This document shows, piece by piece, positions 1 through 6,676 of a stretch of 13,373 nucleotides of DNA (the first letter of the stretch is position 1; each line of letters opens with the position of its first letter). A program made the position numbers and the translations under genes. The stretch lies in contig JAQTSF010000012.1 of assembly GCA_028711485.1 (NCBI GenBank), positions 1-13,373 on the forward strand, in the 5' to 3' direction. This stretch comes from Candidatus Iainarchaeum sp. GTDB lineage: Archaea > Micrarchaeota > Micrarchaeia > Anstonellales > Bilamarchaeaceae. Under the pieces are notes generated by a model that was not told the DNA's origin, ran no database searches, and saw only the letters and a program-made list of their open reading frames with translations.

Positions 1-776
1 TGACAGTAAGATATCCTGCTGCTGCAGGAACTTTTTATCCTGGTGAAAAATCAGAGTTAAGAGAAATGATAAATTCATTTATTGAAAGTGCTGAAGAAAA
101 AGAAATTGATGGTGAATTGAAAGCACTTATTGTGCCTCATGCAGGTTATATTTATTCTGGCCCTGTTGCTGCAGTTGGATATAAATTATTACAAAAGAAA
201 AAGAGAGAGTATGAAAAAATAGTTTTGATAGGTCCATCCCATTTTACAAGATTTCCTGGAGTAGCACAATCAGAAGATGAATTCTGGGAAACTCCATTGG
301 GAAAAGTTGAAATGGAAAAATTTCCTGAAAAAGACAACATTCGTAATTATAATATTGCACATAAAAAAGAACATTCTCTGGAAGTCCAGCTTCCATTCTT
401 GCAGATGGTTCTTGGAAAATTAAGATGTTATGCTTTGCTTACAGGAGAAGTTTCCTATAGAATGTTCGCAAATCAACTTTCAAAAGAATGTGATGAAAAA
501 ACATTATTAATAATTAGCACTGATTTGAGTCATTATTATTCGTGTTCTCAAGCGTTAAGAATTGATTCTGTTGCAAATAGATCAATACCTTCCTTGGATA
601 TTGGAAAAGTAGAAGATTTCGTTGAGGCATGCGGAAAAGAAGGAATTTTGACTTTGATGCAGATTGCTAAATTAAAAAAATGGAAAGGAAAATTTTTAGA
701 GTATAAAAATTCCGGAGATACGAGTGGGAGTAAGGATAGGGTAGTTGGATACGGGTGTTATGCTTTTTATGAATGA
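1..776 (+). CDS. amrB: Memo family protein (AmmeMemoRadiSam system protein B), 5' end cut by one base
   Basis: The window opens with TG and then an in-frame reading that gives TVRYPAAAGTFYPG, the usual Memo N-terminus, so the start codon is almost certainly an ATG missing only its first base. The internal ATG at 66 is not the start. Full length would be about 258 residues, normal for the family. Conserved Memo positions are present (full-length numbering): H47 in PHAGYIYSG, H81 in GPSH, D175 and H178 in STDLSHY, and C253 in GYGCYAF; H47, H81 and C253 match the metal-binding His/His/Cys of human MEMO1. The fold is related to class III extradiol dioxygenases, but the prokaryotic reaction is not established. 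It overlaps the downstream AMMECR1 gene by 8 bases, so the two are co-expressed. The third AmmeMemoRadiSam member, a radical SAM protein, is not in view and could lie upstream. Confidence 0.92.
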   Translation, partial: TVRYPAAAGTFYPGEKSELREMINSFIESAEEKEIDGELKALIVPHAGYIYSGPVAAVGYKLLQKKKREYEKIVLIGPSHFTRFPGVAQSEDEFWETPLGKVEMEKFPEKDNIRNYNIAHKKEHSLEVQLPFLQMVLGKLRCYALLTGEVSYRMFANQLSKECDEKTLLIISTDLSHYYSCSQALRIDSVANRSIPSLDIGKVEDFVEACGKEGILTLMQIAKLKKWKGKFLEYKNSGDTSGSKDRVVGYGCYAFYE

Positions 777-1356
777 AAAAATAGAGTATAATAATAAAGA
801 AAAGGAATTTCTTTTGAAAACTGCAAGAAAAGCGATAGAGTATTATATGAAAAATGGGGAAATAATGGAAGTTGAAGCAAAGGAAATTCCTAGTGAAAAA
901 CTTTTGCAGGACGGCGCATGTTTTGTAAGCATACACGAAAAAGAGAGCAATGAATTGAGAGGGTGTATGGGAATGCTGGAAGCATCGAGACCATTGATAA
1001 ACGATGTTATACAAAATGCGGTTGCTGCTGCAAATGAAGATCCTAGATTCTATCCTTTAAGATTTGATGAATTAAATAAAATAAAAATAAGTATTTCTAT
1101 ACTTACAAAACCTGAAAAACTTGAAATAATGGATTATAAGGAACTTCTTGATAAACTTGAACCAAAGAGACATGGATTGATTATAAAAAAAGGATGGAAT
1201 AGAGCAACTTTTCTCCCTGTGGTTTGGGAACAGCTTCCGGAAAAAGAAGAATTTTTAGGAAATTTATGTTTAAAAGCTGGACTAAATGAAGATGAATGGA
1301 TGAAAGAAGGAATGGAATTTTTTATTTATGAAGCTATAGAATTTGAGGAGAAATAA
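769..1356 (+). CDS. amrA: AMMECR1-domain protein (AmmeMemoRadiSam system protein A)
   Basis: A 195-residue single-domain AMMECR1 protein. Diagnostic blocks are LRGCMGMLEA (residues 63-72), matching the family signature LRGC.G.L, then NEDPRFYPLRFDEL, and LPVVWEQLP (149-157) followed by LCLKAGL (166-172). The molecular role of AMMECR1 domains is unresolved; they recur next to Memo and a radical SAM protein in prokaryotes, which suggests one pathway. I chose the ATG at 769, inside the last codons of the Memo gene, because it gives the usual short lead before the first helix; in-frame TTG 745 and ATG 760 only add unconserved residues. The 8-base overlap fits translational coupling. The TAA stop ends at 1356, directly next to the stop of the convergent DUF357-like gene. 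Confidence 0.93.
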   Translation: MNEKIEYNNKEKEFLLKTARKAIEYYMKNGEIMEVEAKEIPSEKLLQDGACFVSIHEKESNELRGCMGMLEASRPLINDVIQNAVAAANEDPRFYPLRFDELNKIKISISILTKPEKLEIMDYKELLDKLEPKRHGLIIKKGWNRATFLPVVWEQLPEKEEFLGNLCLKAGLNEDEWMKEGMEFFIYEAIEFEEK

Positions 1357-1608
1357 CTATTCTAATTCGTGGAAATATTTTCCTTTTTCTAAAAATAATA
1401 AAGATTCAAGCATTCCATAAGCATAATTAGAACATCCTAAAGAACTGAAATAATCTTTTTTTTCAAAATAATGTTTTGAATCTTTAAAATAGTTTAAACA
1501 ATGATCAAAAATAGATGGATATTTTTCATTAAGTCTTAGAGATTTAAATTTTTTTAGGAATGATTCTAATTTTTTTATATCTTTTAATGCTCTTTCAGAA
1601 TGTTCCAT
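1357..1608 (-). CDS. DUF357-like small helical protein
   Basis: An 83-residue, probably all-helical, cytosolic protein. The C-terminal half, around YFEKKDYFSSLGCSNYAYG and the following MLESLL, resembles the archaeal DUF357 family, where a helix precedes a 'GD..A..A.NYA.G.LD' type helix; this is recalled from family character and not aligned. The function of DUF357 is unknown. The N-terminal half is a lysine-rich amphipathic helix. Its TAG stop touches the TAA of the convergent AMMECR1 gene with no base between. The ATG at 1608 is 50 bases from the start of the divergent secreted-protein gene, and a TATA-like box lies 26 bases upstream, so the mRNA is probably leaderless. No Shine-Dalgarno sequence is visible. 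Confidence 0.68.
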   Translation of the reverse strand: MEHSERALKDIKKLESFLKKFKSLRLNEKYPSIFDHCLNYFKDSKHYFEKKDYFSSLGCSNYAYGMLESLLFLEKGKYFHELE

Positions 1609-1630
1609 AGAAAAAGAAGCAGTGCAAGAA

Positions 1631-1638
1631 TTTAAAAT
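1631..1638. promoter_or_regulatory. Putative shared TATA-like box of a divergent gene pair
   Basis: TTTAAAAT, which reads ATTTTAAA on the other strand. Its centre is about 24 bases before the ATG at 1659 (+) and about 26 bases before the ATG at 1608 (-). Archaeal transcription starts about 25 bases from the TATA centre, so one box could give leaderless mRNAs in both directions. Position and composition only; no start-site data. Confidence 0.5.
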
Positions 1639-1658
1639 AATATAGGTAAAATTAATTT

Positions 1659-2168
1659 ATGAAAAATGTATTATTTGCTTTGTTAATATTGGGATTAGTG
1701 TTTTCAGGAGCATTTCCAGATACGATATCTGGGACACAACTTGAAATAAAAAATTCAAATGGGGAGACTTCTTCAGGATCTGCTGAATATTCAACTAGTG
1801 ATGAAATAACTATGGTAAAAGTTGAAACTGAGAGTTTAACTGAGAGTCAGTGGAAAACAGAAGAAGAATTATATATCTCTTATGGATGGAGTAAAAAAAC
1901 ATCAAATGGATTTGAATATTTTTATAAATGCCAAACATATAATGATTATTACACAGTTTCCGAGGCTTATTGTTTTATTGATTCCTATCAAAACGGAGTT
2001 TGGTATAAAGTTGATGTTTCAATATTAAGCGGAACACAATCCGAAGCCCTGGATACCGGTATAACGGTAATTGAAAATTTAACAAGTGGAGCAGGAGTAT
2101 GTTGTCCTCTGGGTTTGATGTTCTTAGGAATAGCATCTTCGGGTCTGGTATTCTTTAACAGAAAATAA
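1659..2168 (+). CDS. Hypothetical secreted protein with C-terminal membrane anchor
   Basis: A 169-residue protein I do not recognise. Residues 1-20 form a Sec-type signal peptide (short basic start MKN, then a hydrophobic run ending near SGAFP). Residues 21-140 are hydrophilic, rich in Ser, Thr, Glu and Tyr, with aromatic-flanked strands that suggest a beta-rich extracellular domain. C91 and C105 could form a disulfide. Residues 146-166 form a hydrophobic anchor that opens with GVCCPLGL and ends with basic residues NRK, giving an N-out, C-in topology. The adjacent C148-C149 at the membrane edge might be acylated, which is speculation. It is transcribed alone from a leaderless-type promoter and followed by a T-rich terminator. 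Likely a cell-surface protein; function unknown. Confidence 0.7.
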   Translation: MKNVLFALLILGLVFSGAFPDTISGTQLEIKNSNGETSSGSAEYSTSDEITMVKVETESLTESQWKTEEELYISYGWSKKTSNGFEYFYKCQTYNDYYTVSEAYCFIDSYQNGVWYKVDVSILSGTQSEALDTGITVIENLTSGAGVCCPLGLMFLGIASSGLVFFNRK

Positions 2169-2188
2169 TTTTATTTTTTTATTTTTTA
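2169..2188 (+). terminator. T-rich terminator after the secreted-protein gene
   Basis: Immediately after the TAA at 2166-2168 there is a 20-base stretch that is all T apart from two A residues. Archaeal intrinsic termination depends on such T-runs in the coding strand without needing a hairpin. It also separates this gene from the oppositely directed 5S gene. Confidence 0.6.
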
Positions 2189-2227
2189 TAAGTATAATTC
2201 ACTAAATTAGATAAATAAGTAGAAGAT

Positions 2228-2341
<114 letters not shown>

Positions 2342-2363
2342 AAAGGATAAATATTTATAGAAA

Positions 2364-2373
2364 TATTTTTAAA
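2364..2373. promoter_or_regulatory. Putative shared TATA-like box for 5S rRNA (-) and membrane-protein gene (+)
   Basis: On the minus strand this reads TTTAAAAATA, centred about 28 bases before the 5S 5' end at 2341. On the plus strand the overlapping TTTTTAAAA (2366-2374) is centred about 27 bases before the ATG at 2397. The box sits almost exactly midway between the two starts, so one element could recruit TBP in both orientations. Confidence 0.5.
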
Positions 2374-2396
2374 ACAACGCCCTGCACAAGTGCATT

Positions 2397-3362
2397 ATGA
2401 AAAATACAAAAACAGATACAAAAATAAATACTCAGAACATACAAAAAAAACAAAAAGAGGATAAAATTGATTTTGTAGTTAATGCATATCGGAAAGGATG
2501 GGCAGAACTCAGAGATAGCTGGAAAAAAATCAGCATATATTTCATTAAAATTTTAGTTATAGGGATTGCAATATTTACTTTTATAAGTTTATTATTAGGA
2601 ATAGGAATTATATCTTTAGCAGTTATAGATCCATTGATAATCTGGGCAATAATTGGAATCTTAATACTATTAAGTTTGATATTATTAGGAATTATAGAAT
2701 CTGTAAAATATAATATAATTGATAATATAATTAATAAAAAAGAAATAAAAATCATTGAAAACGCAAAAAACAATTTGGTCCCGTGGATAAAATATAATTT
2801 GTTTTATTTTGCATTTTGTTTAATAGGAATAATTCCAGTAATACTACTATATCTTATGGTATTCGGCGGATTGTACGGAATTAATGGAAATGGGGGAAAT
2901 GATGCAGAAGCAAGTGTATTTTCTTTTTTTACATTACTCCTAGGAGCTGTTTGGATTTCACTGATTTGGATAATTTTATTTGTAATAATTATGTTAATTT
3001 TTAGATTTATAATCCAGTTTGTATTATTTGAGATGTATATAGAAAGAAAGGGACTACGGGAAGCAGTAAAAAAATCATATGAGATCGTAAAAAATAATTT
3101 ATTTGAGACGATTGGATTCAATATATCATTTGGTTTAATTATGGGAGTAATAATATCAATAGTAAATTTACCGATTCAAATATTCGCAAGATTTGCATTT
3201 GTCGGAATATCTCTTATGCTTCAAAATAATATGTTTTTGATTATAGGAGGATCAATTTTATTATTAGTATTAATAATTACTATTCTAATGAATTTATTTG
3301 TAGAGATGACATCATTAGTATTTACTTATGAATTCTGGAGAAAAGCAAGAAAAAGGTGTTGA
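2397..3362 (+). CDS. Polytopic membrane protein of unknown function
   Basis: A 321-residue integral membrane protein. A charged Lys/Thr-rich N-terminus (1-25) precedes a helix VNAYRKGWAELRDSW and then about six membrane segments near 46-72, 80-100, 133-158, 174-212 (possibly two), 240-262 and 279-312. The block VLFEMYIERKGLREAVKKS (209-227), continuing into a 'YEIVKNN' helix, resembles the pattern in GPDPase membrane-domain, DUF4013 or DUF7847-type proteins, where an 'E.kG..eA...S' motif joins two membrane segments. That is resemblance only and the role is unknown. The ATG at 2397 suits a leaderless start. The TGA at 3360-3362 is one base before the ATG of lysS, so the two form an operon. A glycine- and asparagine-rich loop (160-170) separates two membrane segments. 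Confidence 0.78.
   Translation: MKNTKTDTKINTQNIQKKQKEDKIDFVVNAYRKGWAELRDSWKKISIYFIKILVIGIAIFTFISLLLGIGIISLAVIDPLIIWAIIGILILLSLILLGIIESVKYNIIDNIINKKEIKIIENAKNNLVPWIKYNLFYFAFCLIGIIPVILLYLMVFGGLYGINGNGGNDAEASVFSFFTLLLGAVWISLIWIILFVIIMLIFRFIIQFVLFEMYIERKGLREAVKKSYEIVKNNLFETIGFNISFGLIMGVIISIVNLPIQIFARFAFVGISLMLQNNMFLIIGGSILLLVLIITILMNLFVEMTSLVFTYEFWRKARKRC
3353..3358 (+). promoter_or_regulatory. Ribosome binding site that fixes the lysS start
   Basis: AAGGTG lies five bases before the ATG at 3364 and matches the archaeal anti-Shine-Dalgarno CACCTCC region. It lies inside the last codons of the upstream membrane-protein gene. It supports 3364 over the in-frame ATGs at 3328 and 3370. Confidence 0.65.
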
Positions 3363-3363
3363 A

Positions 3364-4884
3364 ATGCAAATGCACTGGGTAGAACAATTAGCTGAAAAAG
3401 TAAAGGAAAGATACTCTCCCCCATATATAGTTAGTGGGGGGATGACCACTTCAGGTCCAACCCATTTTGGTACTGTATGTGAATTTTTATTTCCGGGAAC
3501 AGTACAAAAAGTTTTGAAAAAGCAGGGATATGATACAAAATTTTATTTTATAGCAGATATACTTGATGCTTTTGATTCTGTTCCAATGTCTATGGAGCAG
3601 TATAAAGAAGTGCTTGAACCTCATTTAGGGAAACCATTATGCAATGTACCAGACCCTACAGGAAAAAGCAAAAGTTTCGGGGATCATTATCTTGACGAAG
3701 CTAGAGAAATAATGAAAACTATGAATTTAGATGTAAATTTAATAAGGATAAATGAATATTATGAACAAGGAAAGTTTGACGAACATGCCTTATTTTTTAT
3801 TAAAAATGAGAAACTAGCAAAAGAGATAATAGAAGAAACTTCTGGAAGAAAATTGAGTAATGAATTTTCAGTTCTAATGCCTATATGCGAACAATGCGGA
3901 AAGATTGCAACAACCAGAGTACTTTCTTTATCCGAAAATGAATATGAATATATTTGCGATAAGGATGTAAAATATACCAGGGGATGCGGATACAAAGGAA
4001 AATCAAAAATAGAAAATCACAAGTATAAGTTATTGTGGAGAATACACTGGCCTTCGTGGCATAGAATATTAAAAACTAATCTGGAAGGTGCAGGTATAGA
4101 CCATCATACTAAAGGAGGAAGTTATGATACCTTAAAGGAAATATATCTTAAAATGTTCAAAGAAGAACCTCCGATTGCTTATAGATTTGGATTTATATTA
4201 TTTCAAGGAAGAAAATATTCGAAATCAAAGGGAACAGGAATGGGAATTGCAGAACTTTCTAAATTAATCCCACCTCAAATGATTGCATATTCACTTCTAA
4301 AACCAGATCTCACTGAGAATATAGATATTGTTCCCACAAAAGAGAATTTGATGAGATTGTATGATGAATTTGAAAAAATAGGAAAAATAAGTGAAGAAAC
4401 AAGTGAGGTGGAATTGGAAAAAATAGATAGAGCAACACAAAAGAAAATACAATCTTACCGATTGTGTCCGAACGGAGTTAAGTGGAAAAAATCCTTTGGG
4501 GACATACTTCTTGCATATCAAGTGTACAAGGATTGGAAAAAAGTTCAGGAAATTATGGAAGATGTAGAAGGAGTGGAATATTTGAAAAAATATATTGAAA
4601 ATTGGGTTGATATGGATTTTGTTCCGGAACAATACGAATTCAGATATATAGGACAAAAAACAAATGATAATGATGTAAGAGAATTAATTAAAAATTTGAA
4701 ACAAGGAATGGGCGCAATAGAGATACATAATGAAATTTTTGAATATTCCAAGAAAAAAAATATTGAACCTGAGGAAATGTTCAGGAAAATGTATACTGCA
4801 CTCATAGGAAAAGAAAAAGGACCACGATTAGGGAACTTGTTATTTGCATTAGGGGTAGAAAGAGTGAAAAAAGACCTTTTATGA
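3364..4884 (+). CDS. lysS: Lysyl-tRNA synthetase, class I
   Basis: A 506-residue class I LysRS, which charges tRNA-Lys with lysine using ATP in the cytosol; this class is typical of archaea. The Rossmann signature region is SGGMTTSGPTHFGT (residues 24-37), where the HIGH-type motif reads HFGT rather than the usual HIGN/HVGN. Four cysteines at 175, 178, 198 and 208 (C..C, then two more) resemble the zinc-binding insertion. GAGIDHHTKGGSYD (242-255) is the conserved active-site loop, and KYSKSKGTG (284-292) is the KMSKS loop. The helical anticodon-binding region fills the C-terminal part. Length is normal. The start at 3364 is set by the Shine-Dalgarno sequence just upstream; starting at 3328 would overlap the membrane-protein gene by 35 bases. 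Co-transcription with that membrane protein is likely. Confidence 0.96.
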   Translation: MQMHWVEQLAEKVKERYSPPYIVSGGMTTSGPTHFGTVCEFLFPGTVQKVLKKQGYDTKFYFIADILDAFDSVPMSMEQYKEVLEPHLGKPLCNVPDPTGKSKSFGDHYLDEAREIMKTMNLDVNLIRINEYYEQGKFDEHALFFIKNEKLAKEIIEETSGRKLSNEFSVLMPICEQCGKIATTRVLSLSENEYEYICDKDVKYTRGCGYKGKSKIENHKYKLLWRIHWPSWHRILKTNLEGAGIDHHTKGGSYDTLKEIYLKMFKEEPPIAYRFGFILFQGRKYSKSKGTGMGIAELSKLIPPQMIAYSLLKPDLTENIDIVPTKENLMRLYDEFEKIGKISEETSEVELEKIDRATQKKIQSYRLCPNGVKWKKSFGDILLAYQVYKDWKKVQEIMEDVEGVEYLKKYIENWVDMDFVPEQYEFRYIGQKTNDNDVRELIKNLKQGMGAIEIHNEIFEYSKKKNIEPEEMFRKMYTALIGKEKGPRLGNLLFALGVERVKKDLL

Positions 4885-4891
4885 AAGGGAA

Positions 4892-4898
4892 TTTAAAT
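4892..4898 (+). promoter_or_regulatory. Putative TATA-like box of the tsaC/sua5 gene
   Basis: TTTAAAT centred 26 bases before the ATG at 4921, in the 36-base gap after lysS. This predicts a separate, leaderless transcript for the next gene. Confidence 0.45.
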
Positions 4899-4920
4899 CT
4901 TTTCAGTTTCTAGAATTAGC

Positions 4921-5529
4921 ATGAAGATAATAAAATTATCTGAAAATTTTGAGTCTGCTGTAGAAAAAACAGCTGAAGCAATAAACAAAGGAAAAATAGT
5001 TGTTTATCCTACAGATACAGTATATGGAATAGGAGGAAATGCTCTTGATAAGAAAGTAGTGGATAGGATTTATCTAATTAAAAAAAGAGAAAAAAAATGT
5101 CCTTTGTCTGTAATTATAAAAGATTTGAAAATGATTGAAGAATATTGTAAAATAGGAAAAAAGGAAAGCAAAGAAATAAAAAAATATTTTCCTGGGCCTT
5201 ACACATTATTAGTCAAAAGAAGCAAAAAGAAAATTCCTGTAACAAAAACTGAAAGGTTAGGTATAAGAGTTCCAGAATATAGATTTATACAAGAAGTTAT
5301 GAAAAAAATCACTGTTCCGCTTATAACAACAAGTGCGAATATAAGCGGAAAAGAATCGCCTGTATCTTTTACACAACTTTCCAAAGAAATAGTAAAAAAA
5401 GCAGACTTAGTTATAGATGGAGGAGAAACAAAATATAAATGTCCGTCCAATATCATAGACATACCTACTGGAAGAGTACTCAGAGAGTTTGTTAAAAGTC
5501 CGCTAAAGAACCCAAAAACTATAGAATAA
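4921..5529 (+). CDS. tsaC: L-threonylcarbamoyladenylate synthase (Sua5/YciO/YrdC family)
   Basis: A 202-residue YrdC-domain protein that makes threonylcarbamoyl-AMP from threonine, bicarbonate and ATP, the first step of t6A37 modification in ANN-decoding tRNAs; KEOPS completes it in archaea. Conserved blocks appear in order: YPTDTVYGIGG, KKREKKCPLSVII (the family's K.R...PL), FPGPYTLLV, RLGIRVPE, PLITTSANISG, then DGG and PSNIID with GRVLRE near the end. It lacks the extra C-terminal domain of long Sua5 proteins, so it is the short TsaC form. A TATA-like box 26 bases before the ATG predicts a leaderless mRNA. The gene lies between lysS and a zinc-ribbon gene; no KEOPS gene is in the window. 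Confidence 0.94.
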   Translation: MKIIKLSENFESAVEKTAEAINKGKIVVYPTDTVYGIGGNALDKKVVDRIYLIKKREKKCPLSVIIKDLKMIEEYCKIGKKESKEIKKYFPGPYTLLVKRSKKKIPVTKTERLGIRVPEYRFIQEVMKKITVPLITTSANISGKESPVSFTQLSKEIVKKADLVIDGGETKYKCPSNIIDIPTGRVLREFVKSPLKNPKTIE

Positions 5530-5554
5530 AGCGTAATTCGCAAGATTTAAAAAG

Positions 5555-5562
5555 TATAAAAG
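5555..5562 (+). promoter_or_regulatory. Putative TATA-like box of the zinc-ribbon gene
   Basis: TATAAAAG centred about 25 bases before the ATG at 5584. A second AT-rich element (TTTAAAAA, 5546-5553) lies just upstream. A GGTG at 5575-5578, five bases before the ATG, could act as a Shine-Dalgarno sequence if the gene is also read through from tsaC. Confidence 0.4.
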
Positions 5563-5583
5563 AGAAGGGAAATTGGTGCGATC

Positions 5584-5868
5584 ATGACTGAATTCCGAAA
5601 ATCAATAAGATGTTCCAACTGCGGATTGGAATCAAGTTTTACAATAGGTTCAGAATTTATATTAAACGAACTTACCATGCATGCAAAATGTTCGAGATGC
5701 GGAAGTTCTATACAAGTTACTTTTAGTATAATAAACACTGAAGAACCCCAAGCAAAAATAGAGGAAACTCAAATGGAGAAAACTGTTAATCTTGAAGAGG
5801 AATTGTTTTCACCGGATATGCTCGGCGGCAGCGACGGAGATATACGCGATATAATTGAAGGCGCCTAA
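5584..5868 (+). CDS. Small zinc-ribbon protein with acidic tail
   Basis: A 94-residue protein I cannot assign to a named family. Two CxxC knuckles, CSNC (10-13) and CSRC (36-39), each followed by Gly, are spaced as in a four-cysteine zinc ribbon of about 40 residues. After residue 50 the protein is acidic and low in hydrophobic residues (EEPQAKIEETQMEK, then LEEELFSPDMLGGSDGDIRD) and is probably disordered. Zinc ribbons of this size bind nucleic acid or protein in the transcription and translation machinery, but no specific role can be given. The coding end is notably GC-richer than its surroundings. Its TAA shares bases with the TAG of the convergent phosphatase gene. Confidence 0.75.
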   Translation: MTEFRKSIRCSNCGLESSFTIGSEFILNELTMHAKCSRCGSSIQVTFSIINTEEPQAKIEETQMEKTVNLEEELFSPDMLGGSDGDIRDIIEGA

Positions 5869-6638
5869 AGTATTTTTACTAAATCAGAAACTGAATTGAA
5901 AATATAATCTGGTTTTTGGTCTTTGCTTATTTTTTTTAGATCCTCTTTTTTACAAACTCCAGAAAGAACAAGTGCTGATAATATACCTGCTTTTTTTGCC
6001 ATTAGGATGTCTGTTTCTATTCTGTCACCTACGAATAGAATTTCCTCTTTCTTATTTCCGCATTTTTTTAAGATCATATCTAGAAGATACATACTTGGTT
6101 TTCCAATTACCAAAGGTTTTATTCCTGTAGAATATTCCAATGCATGTACAATTGTGCCTGCGCCTGGAAGTAAACCATCCTCAACAGGAAAGGTTGAATC
6201 CATATTTGTTGCAATGAATTTTGAACCTGAAGAAATCAATCTGTATGCTTTTGCAATTCTAGCATAAGTGACTGCCCTGTCTAAACCAACCACAACAAAA
6301 TCAGGTTTTTGTTCGGTTAAGAATATGCCAAATGAAGAAAGTTCTTCCTTTAAACCTGCTTCCCCTATGCAGTAAACAGAGGAGTTTCTTTTAGCATTTG
6401 AGATATAATGAGCTACTCCATAAGAAGAAGTAAAAACTTCGTCATCTTGGACTTCAAAACCAAATTTCCTTAATCTTTCAGCTCTGTCTTTTCTGCTCAT
6501 GGTTCCTGCATTTGTAAGGAAAAAAAGTTGTTTTCCAGAATTTCTTATTTTTTTCAAAGCATCTTGTGAACCAGAAATTGCTTGTTCTCCGCGGTATAAT
6601 ACCCCATCTAAATCAAAAATTATTGTTTTAATAGGCAT
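5865..6638 (-). CDS. HAD-superfamily sugar-phosphatase, NagD-like (subfamily IIA)
   Basis: A 257-residue haloacid-dehalogenase phosphatase with all four motifs. Motif I is FDLDGVLYRG (nucleophile D9, acid D11), motif II is LTNAG (T42, N43), motif III is K180 in IGKPS, and motif IV is VGDRIETDI (D205, D210). A cap of about 100 residues between motifs II and III is the type IIA arrangement of NagD, phosphoglycolate and p-nitrophenyl phosphatases. The substrate cannot be told from sequence; phosphoglycolate or small sugar phosphates are usual. I prefer the ATG at 6638, which has a TATA-like box about 26 bases upstream, over the ATG at 6647, which adds MFL. It is divergent from dph6, with 38 bases between starts, and convergent with the zinc-ribbon gene, sharing CTAA. 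Confidence 0.92.
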   Translation of the reverse strand: MPIKTIIFDLDGVLYRGEQAISGSQDALKKIRNSGKQLFFLTNAGTMSRKDRAERLRKFGFEVQDDEVFTSSYGVAHYISNAKRNSSVYCIGEAGLKEELSSFGIFLTEQKPDFVVVGLDRAVTYARIAKAYRLISSGSKFIATNMDSTFPVEDGLLPGAGTIVHALEYSTGIKPLVIGKPSMYLLDMILKKCGNKKEEILFVGDRIETDILMAKKAGILSALVLSGVCKKEDLKKISKDQKPDYIFNSVSDLVKIL

Positions 6639-6647
6639 AAGAAACAT

Positions 6648-6654
6648 TTAAAGC
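6648..6654 (+). promoter_or_regulatory. Putative TATA-like box of dph6
   Basis: TTTAAAG centred 26 bases before the ATG at 6677. It lies only ten bases upstream of the divergent phosphatase start, so the two promoters interleave. Confidence 0.45.
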
Positions 6655-6659
6655 AGTAA

Positions 6660-6667
6660 TATTTTAA
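6660..6667 (-). promoter_or_regulatory. Putative TATA-like box of the HAD phosphatase gene
   Basis: TTAAAATA on the minus strand, centred about 26 bases upstream of the ATG at 6638. This supports 6638 rather than 6647 as the start, and a leaderless mRNA. Confidence 0.42.
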
Positions 6668-6676
6668 TTATGAGTT

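Noticed and set aside
66..776. ATG 66 as the start of the Memo gene
   Set aside because: The frame upstream to base 3 encodes the conserved Memo N-terminus, so the gene begins one base outside the window.
667..1014. Antisense open frame across the Memo/AMMECR1 junction, and similar long antisense frames at 2432-2773, 2804-3121, 4297-4656 and 12543-12848
   Set aside because: They mirror well-supported genes on the other strand, show compositional runs typical of antisense AT-rich coding sequence and have no domain resemblance.
3328..3363. Longer lysS start at ATG 3328
   Set aside because: It overlaps the membrane-protein gene by 35 bases, lacks a ribosome binding site and adds unconserved residues; AAGGTG fits ATG 3364.
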